Source of the DNA: Aselliscus stoliczkanus
Taxonomy: Eukaryota > Chordata > Mammalia > Chiroptera > Hipposideridae
Direction: 5' to 3'
Assembly (NCBI GenBank): GCA_033961575.1
Contig: CM066732.1
Span: forward strand, 112,408,687 to 112,472,686
DNA: 64,000 nucleotides
The notes under the pieces: model-generated
The model's database searches: none
What the model saw: the letters and a program-made list of their open reading frames with translations, nothing else
What the model was told of the DNA's origin: nothing
Part shown: positions 27,601 through 42,600 of the stretch, piece by piece
Layout of the letters: every line of letters begins with the position of its first letter
Position numbering within the stretch: position 1 is the first letter of the stretch
Translations under genes and position numbers: made by a program

Positions 27601-30600
27601 TTTGTATTTTTCAAATTATAAACATGACAATGAATGGTATTATTTACCTTAAAAGTAAAAAAAAATAAAAAATAAACATATCACAGGGATTTTCTAAAGA
27701 AAATCCTAACTAAGAGTCTTGAACTTTTCCAGAATAAATGAAATCGATTACTCTTATATCAGCTTTTACAAAATAACATTTCATCTTCTTGGCACCGTAT
27801 GTGTAAAGGGAGGACTAGGAGAGCTGGAGTACCACATTTTAAATACACTTAATATTTGGGTCTAGCATGAGATAGTTTACAAAGAGTGATAACAATATTT
27901 GTTTATAGACAAAATAAATATGCATACCTCTTTAATTTCAAACTTTAGTATAAGATTAATGAGCTCCTCATTTGGGGCCTCTGCAACTTTTTTTTGTTCT
28001 GATCCTTTCATAATTCTACCAGTCTCTGTGTCTCCATTTTCAGCATCAAAATACTCATCATCAGAATCTAAAGGAAGAAGACATTCACTGGACTTGAGAG
28101 AATGTCCATTGAAAGGCTGCATAAAACACTCAAATTAAATCTCTCAAAAGTAAAATTCACTTATTAGATATAATATTCATATTAGGAATCAGAATATAGT
28201 CTCAATGTTTTCCTAAGTCCTACAACGTGACTCAACCTGACCAGTGATAAACATAAATAAAATCAAACTGCCTTATTTTTTTCCTGTAATAGCTCTGTTT
28301 TTCACTTTAGTTAATTCATTCAACATTCAATAAAATATTTACTGGGTACCATCTATCATGTATCAGTCTGTACCAGCCACTGAGGACGCCAGAGTGACAA
28401 GGAACAGACATGATCCTTGTCCTTATAAAGCTTATATTCTAATTCCAAGTTAAACGAGTTCAGTTGGCCAGAGATAACGAAGAGGATCAGGTAACAATTG
28501 GGGCAAAAAATATGGCTTATTTAAAATCTTAAGCACTGTCATACACAAAAATCCTTCAATCAAATTATCAAAAGAAGAAACTTGGGCTTTAAAAACAAAG
28601 TGACTCACAGTTACACTGTTGATTAATGGCATAACTAGAACTGAAAGTAGTAAATTACTATAACACTTCCAAAATTTATTTTCTGAAAATTTTACCTCTA
28701 CAAACTAATGTATAGGCTTGGTTTAATAAGAACATATTACTTTCCTTACCTGATTCCACTCCATCTAGCAACAGTGATGCCCCAAGTAGGTCTTTTGTCC
28801 TGTCTGAAATAACAGGAATTGAGGATACCTAGCAAATAATACAAAAAAATGTTTTAACATACCAACTAAGCAGAATTAAATGTACATATATGAGACAAAT
28901 ACTGAAAAAGTAATAGAGGATACAGAGAGAGATGGAAAAACATACACACAATACAAAACTCTCCTATCAAAGTATATTATATAATCAACTAAATAATGGT
29001 TGGTTGGAGTTTACTAATTATTAAGACTACCACCTGCAGTTATAACCATAGAGCTATGTACTACTCTAGTAAATAAGCCTATTTATCACTTTGTGTCATT
29101 TAGTTGCTATCTATTACAATATTAACTGTGTATTTTTATTACAGGTTCCTGGAAAATGGTATAAGCATTAGTTGGCTCTCTCAAATCTCATTTCAAAGTA
29201 AGTCAAAATCCAACATTTGTTTTAGGGTGCAACAATCAATTCCAATTTAATGATATAGAACTTTTAAGTCTAACATATGCATATAAGTAAATTTTCCAGT
29301 AATCATTTATTTTGCAACAGTTTAAAGACTTCTATATCTAGTTTTATTTAAAATACTCTTCATCATTTTGAAAGTAATTTTTCCTTTCATTTATGTATTT
29401 TTGTCCCCTTTACTCCCTAAAACTGATTTTCTACCACCACTCTGAAATAGTGAAAAGACACTACAATCTTTATTTATTCAATGCCATGTATAGTTTTGAA
29501 TAGAATTAACATTAAAACCCAAAAGTATATCAAATAAATGAAACTGGCCTTAAAAATATTGAAAAATAAAATAGCACACAGAAAGGTGAAAACAAACTCA
29601 CTGTAAATACAGATGTAAAGAGATTTAGCAATTTTATTATATTCTTTTACCTGTCTCTCAGGAGACTGTACAGATGATTTCTGTGGCAAGGGTATACTGT
29701 TAATCAAACATAGCATATCTTTCATCTTCTGATCAGAAATTCTCACATGCATCAAAGGAAGTCCTCCTGATATCTTAAATCTAAAAATACAATTCAACAG
29801 TAAGGTTTTAAGGTCCAGCTTCTCTATATTGGGGAGGGGGGGAAATAGGGCTGGAGAAGAGACTAACTACATTGTGGGGTCGAAGTTACCTTGGACATGT
29901 TTTAACCTAATGACACGAATGCCTCGTTTAGTCTGTCAGCAAATAGGAAGTTCTACGTAAGGAAAATTTCAAGATAATTTAAATCCATTCTTCTTAAGCA
30001 GCCAACCTTTCTTAAGTTAACTAATTTTCATGAAACTATTTTCAAACACAACTGTCTACATTTTAATACCAAAAACACTGTACATACTTTGACTTTCCTG
30101 GTATCAAAGATTTTTCATTATAAACATCAAAGAGTACCTTCGCCAGCACTCTCTATCCCCTCACTTTGCTTTATTTCCTCTCATAGCACTTGTCAGCACT
30201 TGACATATCATATGTATTATAGACTTGTTTATTTTATGTCTCCCCTGATTAAAATATAAACTCCATGAGGACATCTGTTTTACTCATTGCTGAATCACTG
30301 TTGTGCTTTCATCAGTTGCTTACTTTTTTCCGCAGCTGCATCTAATCTGAACCTAACTGCCTAGGTTTGTCTCAATAGCTTTGTGGTAGCTATTTGCTGC
30401 TCATAAAGCTCTTTAAAGTTATCTTTGACTTCCCAACTAAGTTGTGAACAGCTGAAGCTGACAGATGCCTAACCAAGATTTTTCTGTATAATGCACAAAC
30501 CACTAATGTTCAAAAGAGGCCAGTTGATTGTTCCTACCTCAAAAGACTGAACTTTCTGCAAAAGTACTCCCTAAGTTGAAAAGCACAATAAAAATATAAG

Positions 30601-33600
30601 ATGTGTCTTTATTAATTTCTGATATACTACGTAAAATTAAAAGCATTAAAAATAGAGGGACTGGATTAAGCTTCCCTCCCACTAAATAACTAAAAAAATG
30701 GACAAAATATTTCAAATAATTATTTCAAAGACATTGGACGTCAGTCAACAAAAAACAGTTGAAATATGGGCAACAAATGAAGAAACTCCTAAAAATACTT
30801 CAACTTACCAACTGAAGAGTTTCAAAAGGAGTGGGATACAGTAAAGCAATATTTCAAGGAAAATTTGCAACACTAACTGCCTATATTGAAAAATAAAAAA
30901 GGTCTCAAATCAATGACCTCAGCTTCTGCTTTAAAAAACTAAAAAAGTATACCAAATGAAACCCAAAATAAGCAAAAAAAAAGAAAAATGCAGTAAGAAA
31001 CATGAGTGGAAGTCAATGAAATAAAAAACAAAAACATAATAGAGAAGATAACTGAAACCAAAAGTTGATTCCTTCAGAAGATCAACAAAATTGGTAAACT
31101 TCTAGCTAGACTAAACAGGAAAAAAATAGAAAAAGGCACAAATTACTAATACCAGGAGTGAGAGGGAGCATCACCATAAAATCCACGTGTATTAAAAAAG
31201 TGATGCGAAAATATGAACAATTTTATGACAATGAACTCAACAACTCAAATAAGATGGCCAAATTTCCCCCTTAAAGGACAAATTACCAAAGATCACTTCC
31301 ACCCCTGCAAAAAAGATAATCTAAATAACCCTATATCTATTAAATAAATTGAATTTTTAGGTAAAACCCTTCCAGAAAAAGAGAACTCCAGGTCCAGATG
31401 GTGTCACTGGAAGAAATAATATCAATTCTACACAATGCTTCCAGAAAACTCATTCCATGTGGCCAATATTACCGATACTTTGATTACCAAAACAAGTAAA
31501 TAAAAGCAGAGACCACTATTTCTAATAGGATGTAAATTTCAGTAACAAAATTTTAGCAAACAAAATCCAAATCCAACACTATTTTAAAACAATAATATAT
31601 CACTACCAAATGAGGTTTATCCAGGAATGCAAGATCTGTTTAACATCCATCTGATAAAGAGTATCAGTGAAGTACTGATACATACAACATGAATAAATTT
31701 CAGATGAATTATGCTAAATGAAAGAAGCCAAACAAAAGAACTGAAACTGTATGATTTTATTTATAGAAAATTTTAACAAATCTATAGTGTCAGAAAGCAG
31801 ATAGATGTTGCCCAGGGATTGAAGGGAAAGGAGTTAGCAGGTAGGAATCGGAAGAAGGGAATACAAGGGGCACAAGGACTTCGGGGGATGACGGATGTGT
31901 TCATTATCTTGACTGTGGTGATGGTTTTGCAAATATATAAATAAGTCAAAACTTATCAATTTGTACATTTTAAATAGATGTACCTTACTGAATGTCAGTA
32001 ATTCTTCAATAAGTCTGTTTTTAAGAAGGCAGCATAAATATTTTATAATTATCCACTTAACTTCAAAGTTCAGTTTCTACTTTTCACTCCTTTAGATTAT
32101 TCTCAAGATTTGATATGGCTTCATAATCAAAAGGACTTCTAATTTTTTAATATTTTATTTAATCGATATTAAACCTTGGATTTGAAACATTCAAAAATAG
32201 GGATAACCAACTTTTACAGAATGTAAAAGTCCAAATACTTCTGAAATAGGAGAGGTGATACACAATTCAAATAACTATTTTCTTAAAATGTATTTGTGTT
32301 ATAAAATAATCATTATTTTTCCTGTCCTTCAGAAATCTAGCTTTGCTTTCTTAAAATCCAGTAACTGATACAAATACATTTCATCTTGTTTAATTTATAA
32401 TATAAAGAAAATTCATACATTACCTGGCCATTCTAATGTCTTTTTCTATCATTGCCTTGGCCAACTCAACATGAATATCCATGGGTTGCAAAACATGCAT
32501 AGTTGATGGATGCTGAAATCGACATTTTTTCCAGTTTTCCTCTTAAAAAAATTTTTTAAATTTAATGACTAGTTTTTATTTATTAAATATTTTTAAATCA
32601 CCAGTGGAAAACTATTCTAACTTATTAGAAAATAGTTAACACATTGTTTGTGGGAAACAAGTAAACTCGTCATATCACTCAAATGCCCGCATACAATGTG
32701 TTAATAAACATATCCAGTGAATACCACCTTTCACTTCTGCCAGCATACAAGGTACATAACTTGGTTGTTGTTTTTTTAATACAGACTGACAGGATTCAAA
32801 GACTGTGATATAACAGTAATTCAAAATACTTATATGGAGAATGTTTATATAACATCTTGCATTTTAAAGAAAACAGGAAGAAACTCAGGAATTTCTTGCC
32901 TTGATTACAGAATTAGAAATCAGGGTGGGTTGTTGCAGTAAAAAAGGAAAAAAAAAAAGTTTCTGGGGTTCCTAAGTGCAATTACATTAGTTCAGCACAC
33001 AATTCTGAAGCAAAAATGACTTTTATAAAGCAAGATTTTTAAGACAGAAAAGTGTAATAATTATTTCCCTTAAAATAAGAAGGTCCCCAAAACAGACTTT
33101 TCAATGACTAACAGAACCACACAGATCTTACTTAACTTATGGCAATGAACGCACATCTTTTATCACTTATAATTCAAGCAATTATTATGAACTGCATACA
33201 ATAGGAAAGGCAAGTTTAATGGTCTACATAGGCACTTCCCGTTAAGGAATTAATAGGCTCCATATATATAATCTAAGTAGAGCATTATATATTTTCATTT
33301 TAATAAATCTTATCACTCCTGCTAGAGTATACATTCTGTACACAGAGATTATGTCTTTTCCTCCAATGACCTACTAAAAAGTGATATATATTCAAAAATA
33401 TTATCAAATACTGCTTCTAGAAACTAAAGAAATATAAAAAACCAGCAATTTTTACTTAAGCAGTAGAAAACACGAAAGCTTTTAGAAAAAAATTAAATTA
33501 ACTACCTTTAAGGTTTTAAGATTATAGCCATACTTCTCAGATATCTACAAAAGTAGAAGATGTTATAACTAATGAAATAAAGACTAGGCTAACACAGTAA

Positions 33601-36600
33601 AATATTAAAAAAATAAAGGCAGCAAAGGAAAACAACACTGGGACAGAGGAACTTAACCCAATTGCAACTTCTATTTTGTGTTCTGGGCGGTTTCAGAGTC
33701 ACATTACAAAAAATTAGGCAATCACTGGACTTAAATTAAAATGGAGCTAAGTACCCTAAAATGAATAGACAAATGTTTAATCTCTATTTGTAACTGTGAC
33801 AAGGATTTGCACTGATCGGCTCTTCTTTCGTTGCGTTAAGTGACCAATAGGGTATGTGTTCAAAATGTCATCAATGGTGATACACATGCACACATATACA
33901 CAGCTACTAAACCTAATTTCAAGATACTAAAAACTGCGCAACATATTACCTGCTCTTGCAAAGAGTAATTGCACACTTTTTATTTCAACATCGAACTTGT
34001 CATATGCCTTATCCATTATTTCCTCCAGAGATGAATTATTAGTCTTCTGCAAACCTTGATCTTTACTATTAAGCTAAAATGGAGAAAAAAACTTCAATTT
34101 TTTAACAGAAAAGAACATACATCAACATACTTCAGTTTTCTCAAAACCTAACTCAAATGAAAACACTATCATCAATGAATTCACATTTTGCTCAATTTTC
34201 TGATATTTGCAAATATTTTATTAGGCATATAATATCTTAGCATACATCTCTATTATGTTTGGGTAATACTTTGTTCAGCACATCTGCATTAACTAGGAGA
34301 GCAGTTACATAGCCATCTATCTCAAATAACCTGTCTAGAGATGCAATTCTTCCTGGCTATCAGGAGTAATCACCTCTCATGGCTCAGCTACCCTACTACC
34401 TATCCTAAACTCTTCACCATGAAACAGCAGGTTTTATTCCTTCTTTTCCCCACTGTATCTCTAGAATAATTAGTCCATTAGAATTCATCTCCAATCTCTA
34501 CTTCCTTTTCCCTCTCCCCAAAAAAAACAAAGATCAACTCAGGATTATATTTTTTGAAATCTTTACTTTTACTCAGAGGCTTGGAATTCTACAAGGTTCA
34601 ACACCCAAAATCTTAGAGTTCTCTTATTATACTCAGTTGCTAACAGTGGTTTAACAAACATATATCCATATGTAAATCATTTCCTATTTTCAAAGTATGT
34701 AAATTAACAAATAACACTGTGTAATTAAATTCTGGAAACCTACGAGTGCATGAAAATTAGGAGTGCTTCTCTCCAATTAGGAAAAGATAGCAGTAATCCA
34801 GTCCTCAACATCGTATCTTCTACCATTATAAAATATTTTACGGATTTTTTGTTTTTACAATAGCCATAAAATATATATAAAATACTCAATCTAAGCTAGG
34901 CTTGACAAAATGCTAAGAAATAAATTTAGGTTTAACTGAATTGAAGGGAAAAAGCAAACCATCACACAGCTAGCTACCAAGCTGAGCAAAAAGGGGCAGA
35001 CAGAAATACATAAATACTTACCTGGATTGTACCAAAATCCAAAATGAGAAGATCTGACTTTTTGTGATGAAAACCTGTCTGCGGAACTATTAGATAAGAA
35101 GGCTTCAGATTTATCTTTAAATCAAGGACTTTTCGAGTTTCAATAATATGTGTAAGTCCTAAAAAAAGACAAATAATGAAAGATCAGAGGGTCACGCTGA
35201 AATATGTAATCCCATTATCAATAACAGGAATATCACTTAAAAGGTATTATAAAGGCACGTGCGCTCTCACAGATTACATTTTCAATTCAGCATGTAAAGT
35301 GAAATTGCATATGGTCAATGAGAAACAATCACTCATATCATTGCACAGTACGGTAAACCCAACAAATCTAGTATTTTATCCAGAGATAGGATAATTCATT
35401 ATTTCTTTAGGTAAGCCACCAGATAAAGAAAGTAGCTTCAGTTCAGAGGCCATGTTGTACAAAAGTATGCATCTTATGGATCACACAGTATGGCAAACAG
35501 TTTAAGAACCAAGACAGAGAAATGTCTTCCATCCCAAGCTCACTCTGATGCACAGGTTCTTAAAACAAAAGGCAAACAGAATCGTCTGTGCCCTATGTTG
35601 TTCTCTCTCTCATCTAGTCTACCAGTTATATTTGACTTTGGTTAAGCCATGTACATGCAATGCAGCTCTACTGTATAATACAGTGTCAATTTAAAACAAA
35701 GAAAAACAGTAACCTATGCTATTTTAAATACAGTATTTACATTAGAATAGACAAAATTTAGAGAGTCTGGTTGATGCTTATGCAGACAGGCCAATTCTTT
35801 ACCTGTAGCTGTTCTCTCTTTAATTTCCTCCAGCTTCATCAATGTAGCTGATGTAATTTGCTCAAGATCTAATCTCTTATTTGACTGAAAAAATTCAACC
35901 ACTGCATTAATGGTTTCCTGTAAAATAATTTAAAACATAAACAAGTTATACACAGCATTTTCTATATAATAAATTTTAAACTTTCAGCTTAATTCTAGAA
36001 AATAACTGGGCTTTGAACTGAGAGAGTACCTCCAAAGATACTCTACCCTACTGCATCTCCTTCTGGAGTGAGAGAGAGTCTGAAAACAAGGATAAGCCCA
36101 GGCAAGCTCACAGGAGAGGCAACACATGTGCATAACATTAAAGTAACCTTAAAAGTATGTTCTATGGTGTCGTGTTAGTGTCGCTATGGATATTATTTCT
36201 AGTTTTAGCCTCCAATTGGACAGAAGATGAAACTCCACTTCTTTATCCTGAACTGACTCTGGGTGATGAACACACAATGTGATATATAGATGATATATTA
36301 TAGAATTATATACCTGGAACCTATGTAACTTTACTAACAACTGTCACCCCAATAAACTTTAATTTAAAAAAAAGAGATAGAATTCCCCCACACTTGGAAG
36401 TTTAGAGAGGAAATAAGAAAGTTGTAAAGCCCTTACTTATATCCAAAATTTAAACTTAAAAAATCAGACATTTTGCAAGATGGAATCAGTTCTGGAAACT
36501 GGATGTACAACAATGTGCATTTACTAAAGACTACTGAACTACACACTTAAAAATGTCTAAGATGGTAAATTATATGTATTTTACTACAATTAAAAAAATG

Positions 36601-39600
36601 TTTTTAAATCAGAGAACACAATGAGCTCTGAAGTCTTTATATAATGCCTTCCACCACCACCATGAATCCACTTCTAAACTGTAAAGTAAAAATAAGTCAT
36701 GGATCACAACAAGATGGAGCCAACCTACAAGTGATGCAATGAGTAATGAACCCTGGCCCATCCCCCAGGCTAGCTTGAGATGAGGTAAGAGTCTGAATAA
36801 CAGGTGAAGCCATAGATACAGGACCTGAGCCAATCACAACTAAATGCTGGGGTTTTTTTTTCTCTTGTGAACAATATTTAAAATTCTTTCAATTACTTCT
36901 AAAGTTCTCTGAGTTGGATCCAAAGATTAAGGAGAAAGGGAGAATAAGCAAAAATGAACTGGAACAGAAGTCAGTGTGTAATGACTGGGAGTGGGTGGTA
37001 CAATAAACACAGAATTATTTAACTATATTATCAGATTTTTAAAAATTTGACATAAGCATAAATAAATATACCTTACAGTAGAAAAATCTGTAGCACATAA
37101 AAATATCAAATTTAATTGCTAAACATGTACTGCTTTTAAAGTAAGAAATTTGTGTTAGTAAACTTAGCTGCTAAGTAAATAAATATTAAATATGAAAGAG
37201 AAAAAAATAAGAAAGCCATAACGTCAGACGTACAAGATGGGGTTAATAAAGATTCACTTTCTCTTTGCACTTACAGCATCATAGATGACCTCCACAGGTT
37301 GAGACTGAACAACCAGAGTCTGGTCAGCAGTACTATTCTCTGGGTTGGTTTCAAATTCAATTTTAAGCAAGGATGATGCAGTGTCACCAATAGAAGCCAC
37401 AAGTGATGGTACAGTATCCTGTTGTCTCAGGCCTGTTATATACCAGTGTTCTAATTTTGCTTCAACCCTACAATCCAGTGAGGAAAAAAGAAGTGATATA
37501 AATAAGATCCTTTGTAACGTAATGGTTTAAAATACAAATTTTTCTTAAAAAAAAAAAAAAAAAAACTCCACTGAGATCCAGGACCATGCTCATTACCCAA
37601 AGCTGAAGTCCAAACTCCTAGCATTCAATTACCTACATAGTCTAGGGTTTTTCTGGTTGTCTTTGTTTTGGTTTGGTTTTTCTTCTCCTCATCCACATGA
37701 AAAAACAGCTTTAGCCAACTCTAGAACACTGCAGAAGTTCTGATGACTAAGGCATGAATGCATGCGATAGTTAACTCATGGAACTCATATCCCTATTCCA
37801 TGCCTCCCTGAACACTCTTCTGCCTCATCCCTGCTTCTCCTAGTCCTTTCCATTCAGCTAGCCAAAGCCCCAGTTCTCCCAGACCAAGTTTTTCTCTTCC
37901 ACAACTAAGCTTGTGTAGCATTAACGTAAAGTACTTAATTTTACAGCACCTTATCACTTATGAGCTTTCTAAAATGTTATACAGTCGTAAATTATTAACT
38001 TTTTAAGTATCCTCTTATCAACTTCAGCATAAACTTCTTAAAAAAGAAACTTACTGTTCCTACAAACATCACAGTATCAAATCTATAAACTAAATAGTAT
38101 CCAATAAATATTTATAAAGGAAAAAAGAACAGGTAAAACTAACGATGAGCTCCTCATTACTCCATAACAAAACAAACTAAAATATAAAGTGACTACCTTG
38201 ACACATACACGAAAAAATAAACTACCTAAGAACTATTATTAATCAGCTTTTTTTAATGCTAAACAACATCATATTTTGGGTGCCTAAAGTCATTCAAAAA
38301 AATAAAAATTGAAATAAGTTTTTTAAAACTCACCTAAGTGCTTGTGCTCCTGGTCGCTGAGATACTTGGGTGCCCAAGCCAATTATTTGAATTTTTAGTA
38401 TTTCTGGAATACTTTTGTTTTCTCTTATTGTAACAGAGGTGCTTACTAACTTCAGTGTCATTATATGAGCAACATACTAAACAAAAGAATGAATGAAAAT
38501 TGTTAAAGTTTAAAAATTATTACTTTCTTTAAATTTTTCTTATTTAAATTTGTTGAATTTTAGTGATCGAAAAAACAATATGGTAGGTTTTGTATCAATG
38601 TGCTCACTGTAAAAAAAAAAAGGAAATTCAATACAAAATTGCTTGCTCAAATAAGACATTTACAAAATATAAAATTAATTTCTCTTAGTTTTAAAGGTAA
38701 TAAAAATGAAACTTGATAAATTATTTTGTGGCATAAAGATTTACTTCAGTAGCTTTCACTAAAGCAAACTAATTCAGACCAATTCTCGGGCTCTAAAACT
38801 GGACAAAATATAATGAACATTTGCTTGGTTGCTTTGGAGAGTTAACAAGGACTGGGGGAAAAAAATACTGACCCAAAAATTGATAGGGTAAGGTTAGAGG
38901 TAAAAGAGAGAACCAGGGAGCTGATTATCATCAAACTACACAGGAAGACAGCAACAGAGAAAGCAAAGAACAAAGTACCTAAAAAATGGTTGGAAAACAA
39001 TTTAAAAAATGGCAATATTAAGTCCTTATCTATCAATATTATTTTAAATGTAAATGGATTCAATTCTCCAATCAAAAGACATAGAATGACAGAATGGATT
39101 TTAAAAATGTAAGATATTCAAATAAATAGTAAGCAAAAAAAAAATAAAATAAAATAATAGGAACAGCTATGTTTATACCAGAAAATAAAGCCTTTAAATT
39201 ACAAATGGTCCAAAGAGATAAAGAAGATCATTATATAATGATAAAGAGGTCAATTCTCAAGAAAATATAACAAATACTTATGCACCCATTGAAACACCTA
39301 AATATACAATAATAGAACTAAAAGGAGAAATAAACAACAATATGATATGAGTTGGTGACTTTAATAGCCCACTGTCAACAACAGATAAATCACTCAGACA
39401 GAGAATCAATAAGGAAACAATGGATTTGAACAATGCGATTGACCAAAGGGATCTAATGGATGGATCTATAAAGAACATTTCACCCAAGTATAGCAGAATA
39501 AACATTCCTCTCAAGCCCACATGGAACACTGTTTAGAATATGTCATATATTAGGTCATGAAACAAGTCTCAAAAAATTCAAGATACAAATTATATCAAGC

Positions 39601-42600
39601 ATGTTTTCCAGCCACAATGGAATGAAACTAGAAATCAACAGGAGGAAATCTACAAAATTCACAAATAACTAGAAATTAAACACCACACTCCCAAACAGGC
39701 AATGAATCAAAGAATAAATTAAAAAGAGAAATAAAAAATAAAACAAATGAAAATAAAAATAAAACACACCAAAAATTATGGGATAAAACAAAAGCAGTTT
39801 TAAGAGGGAAATTTACAGCAATAAATGTCTACATCAAGAAAAAAGAAAGATCACAAACAACCTAACTTTAGTTCTAGTTCAAGGAACTAGAAAAAGAGAA
39901 CAAACTAAGTCCAAAGTTAGAAGAAAAAAGGAAATAAGAACTATCAGAACAGAAATAAATGAAATGGAGAATAATAAAACAACAGAAAAAAAATGAACAA
40001 GTTGAAACTTTGAAAAGGTGAACAAAATTGACAAACCTTTAGATAGACTAACAAAAAAAAAAGAGAGAAAACACACAAAAATAAAATTTAAAAATGAGAG
40101 AAGAGACATTACAACTGATACCACAAGGGGCTACTACAAAAAACTTATTTACCAACAAATTTGACAACCTAGAAAAAAATGGATACATTCCCAGAAACAT
40201 ACACTCTACCAAGACTGAATCATGAAGAAAAAGAAAACCTGCGCAGACCAGTAATGAATAAGGAGATTCAATGAGTAATAAAAAAACCTCACAACAAAGA
40301 AGAGCCCATGACCAGATGCATTCACTGATGAATTCTACCAAACATTTAAAGAAGTTATCCCAATCCTTCACACATTTCAAAAAATTGAATTAAAGGGAAC
40401 ATTCCCCAACTCATTTTACAAGACCAGCATTGACCTGATACCAAAGTCAGAAATGGACACTACCAGAAATGAAAACTACAGGCCAATATCACTGATGAAT
40501 ACAGATGCAAAAATTCTCAGCAAAATACTAGCAAACCAAATACGGCAGCACATTAAAAGGATCACACACCATAATTAAGTGGGATTCATCTCTGGGATGC
40601 AAGGATGGCTCAGTATACACAAATTAATAAATGTGATACATCACATGAATGGAATGAAAGATAAAAATTACATGATCATCTCAGTATATGCAGAAAAAGC
40701 ATTTGACAAAATACAACATTCATTCATGATAAAACTCTCAAAAAAATGAGTACACAAAAGAATGTACCTCATCCGGTTCGGTCCCACATATGAGGTCCAG
40801 TGACACTGCCCTCAAAAAAAAAAAAAAAAAAATGTACCTCAAAATAGTAACTGCCATATCTGACAAGCCCACAGTTAACATCATACCCAATGGTGAAAGA
40901 TTGAAAACTTTTCCTCTAAGTTTGGGAACAAGACAAGGGTGCCCACTCTCACCACCTCCATTCAACATAATTTTGGAAGTTCTAGCCAGAGCAATGAGGC
41001 AAGAAAAAGAAAGGGCATCCAAATCAGAAAGAAAGAAGTAAAAATGTCTCTGCTTGCAGATAACATGCTCTTATATATAGAAAATACTAGACTTCACTAA
41101 AAATAAGCTAGAACTAATAAACAAATTCAGTAAAGATAAGGATACAAATCAATATACAAAAATCAGTTGTGTTTCTATACATTAAAAATGAATTTTATGA
41201 AAAAGAAATAAAGAGAACAATTCCATTTATAGCAGCATCAAAACTAATAAAATACTTAGGAATAAATTTAACAAAGGAGATGAAAACTATAAGACCCTCG
41301 TGAAAAAACTGAAGATAAAAATAAATAGAGAGGCCGGCCGAGTGGCGCGGTGGTTAAGCGCTGGCTTGGGAAGCCAGCGGCCCCGGTTCGGCCCCACATG
41401 TGAGGGCCAGTGACACTGCCCTCAAAAAAATAAAATAATAAAATAATAAAATAAATAAATAAATAAATACATACATACATACATAAAAAGCTATCCTGTG
41501 TTCATGGCTTAAAAGAATATTGTTAAAATGTACACATTACCCAAAGTAATTTATAGATTCATCAAGATTCCAATGGTATTTTTTATGGAAATAGAAAAAA
41601 ACAATCCTAAAATTTGTATGGACCCACAAAAGACCCCAAATAGGCAAAGCAATCTTGAGAAAGAAGAACAAAGCTGGAGGCATCACACTTCCTGATTTGA
41701 AACTATATTCCAAACCTCTGGTCAAAACAGTATGATCCTGGAATAAAAACAGACACATAGACCAATGAAACAGTATCAAGAACCCAGAAATAGACCCATG
41801 CATATACAGTGAACTAATATTTGACAAGGAAGCCAAGAATACTCAATGGAGAAAAGACAGTCTCTTCAATATATGGTACTAGAAAGACAAGATAGTCACA
41901 TGCAAAAGAATGAAACTGGACCCTTAGCTTACACCACTCATAAAAATTAACTTGAAATGGATTAAAGACTTAAATGGAATGTCTGTACCCATAAAACTCC
42001 TAGACGAACACAGAAGGAAAAGAGCTCCTTGACATTGGTCTTGGCAATGATCTTATGCATACAACACTGAAAGCATAAGCAACAAAAGCCAAAATAAACA
42101 GATGGGACTACATCAAACTACAAAGCTTCTGCATAGGAAAAAGATGGGTCAACAAAATGAAAAGGCAACCTGCAGAATGGGAGAAAACATCTGTAAACCA
42201 CATATAGATAAGGTGCTAATATACAAAATATACAAAGAACACATACAACTCAATAGCAAAAAAGAATCCAATTAAAAATACGCAAAGGACCTAAATAGAC
42301 ATTTTCCCAAAGAGGATATTTAAATGGCCAATAAGTAGGTACATGAAAAAATACTCAACATCACTAATCATAAGGGAAATACAAATTAAAACCACAATGA
42401 GATCTCATCTCACACCTGCTGGAATGACTATTATCAAAAAAACAATAAAGAACAAGGCAGAGATGAGGAGAAAAGGGAATCCTTGTACACTGTTAGTACG
42501 AATGTCAACTGGTACAGGCACTATAGAAGACAGTATAGAGGTTCCTCAAAAAAATGAAAAATAGAACTACTATATGATCCAGCAATTCCACTTCTGCATA

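Noticed and set aside
27899..28138. 79-codon plus-strand open frame over e19
   Set aside because: Shadow of the minus-strand exon with the FFAT-like motif.
29474..29797. 107-codon minus-strand open frame taken as a separate gene
   Set aside because: Only its N-terminal part is real (exon e17). The rest reads through the donor into intron.
38842..40380. Several hydrophobic minus-strand open frames that look like membrane proteins
   Set aside because: They are the antisense of A-rich L1 ORF2, which yields Phe/Leu/Ser-rich pseudo-transmembrane text.
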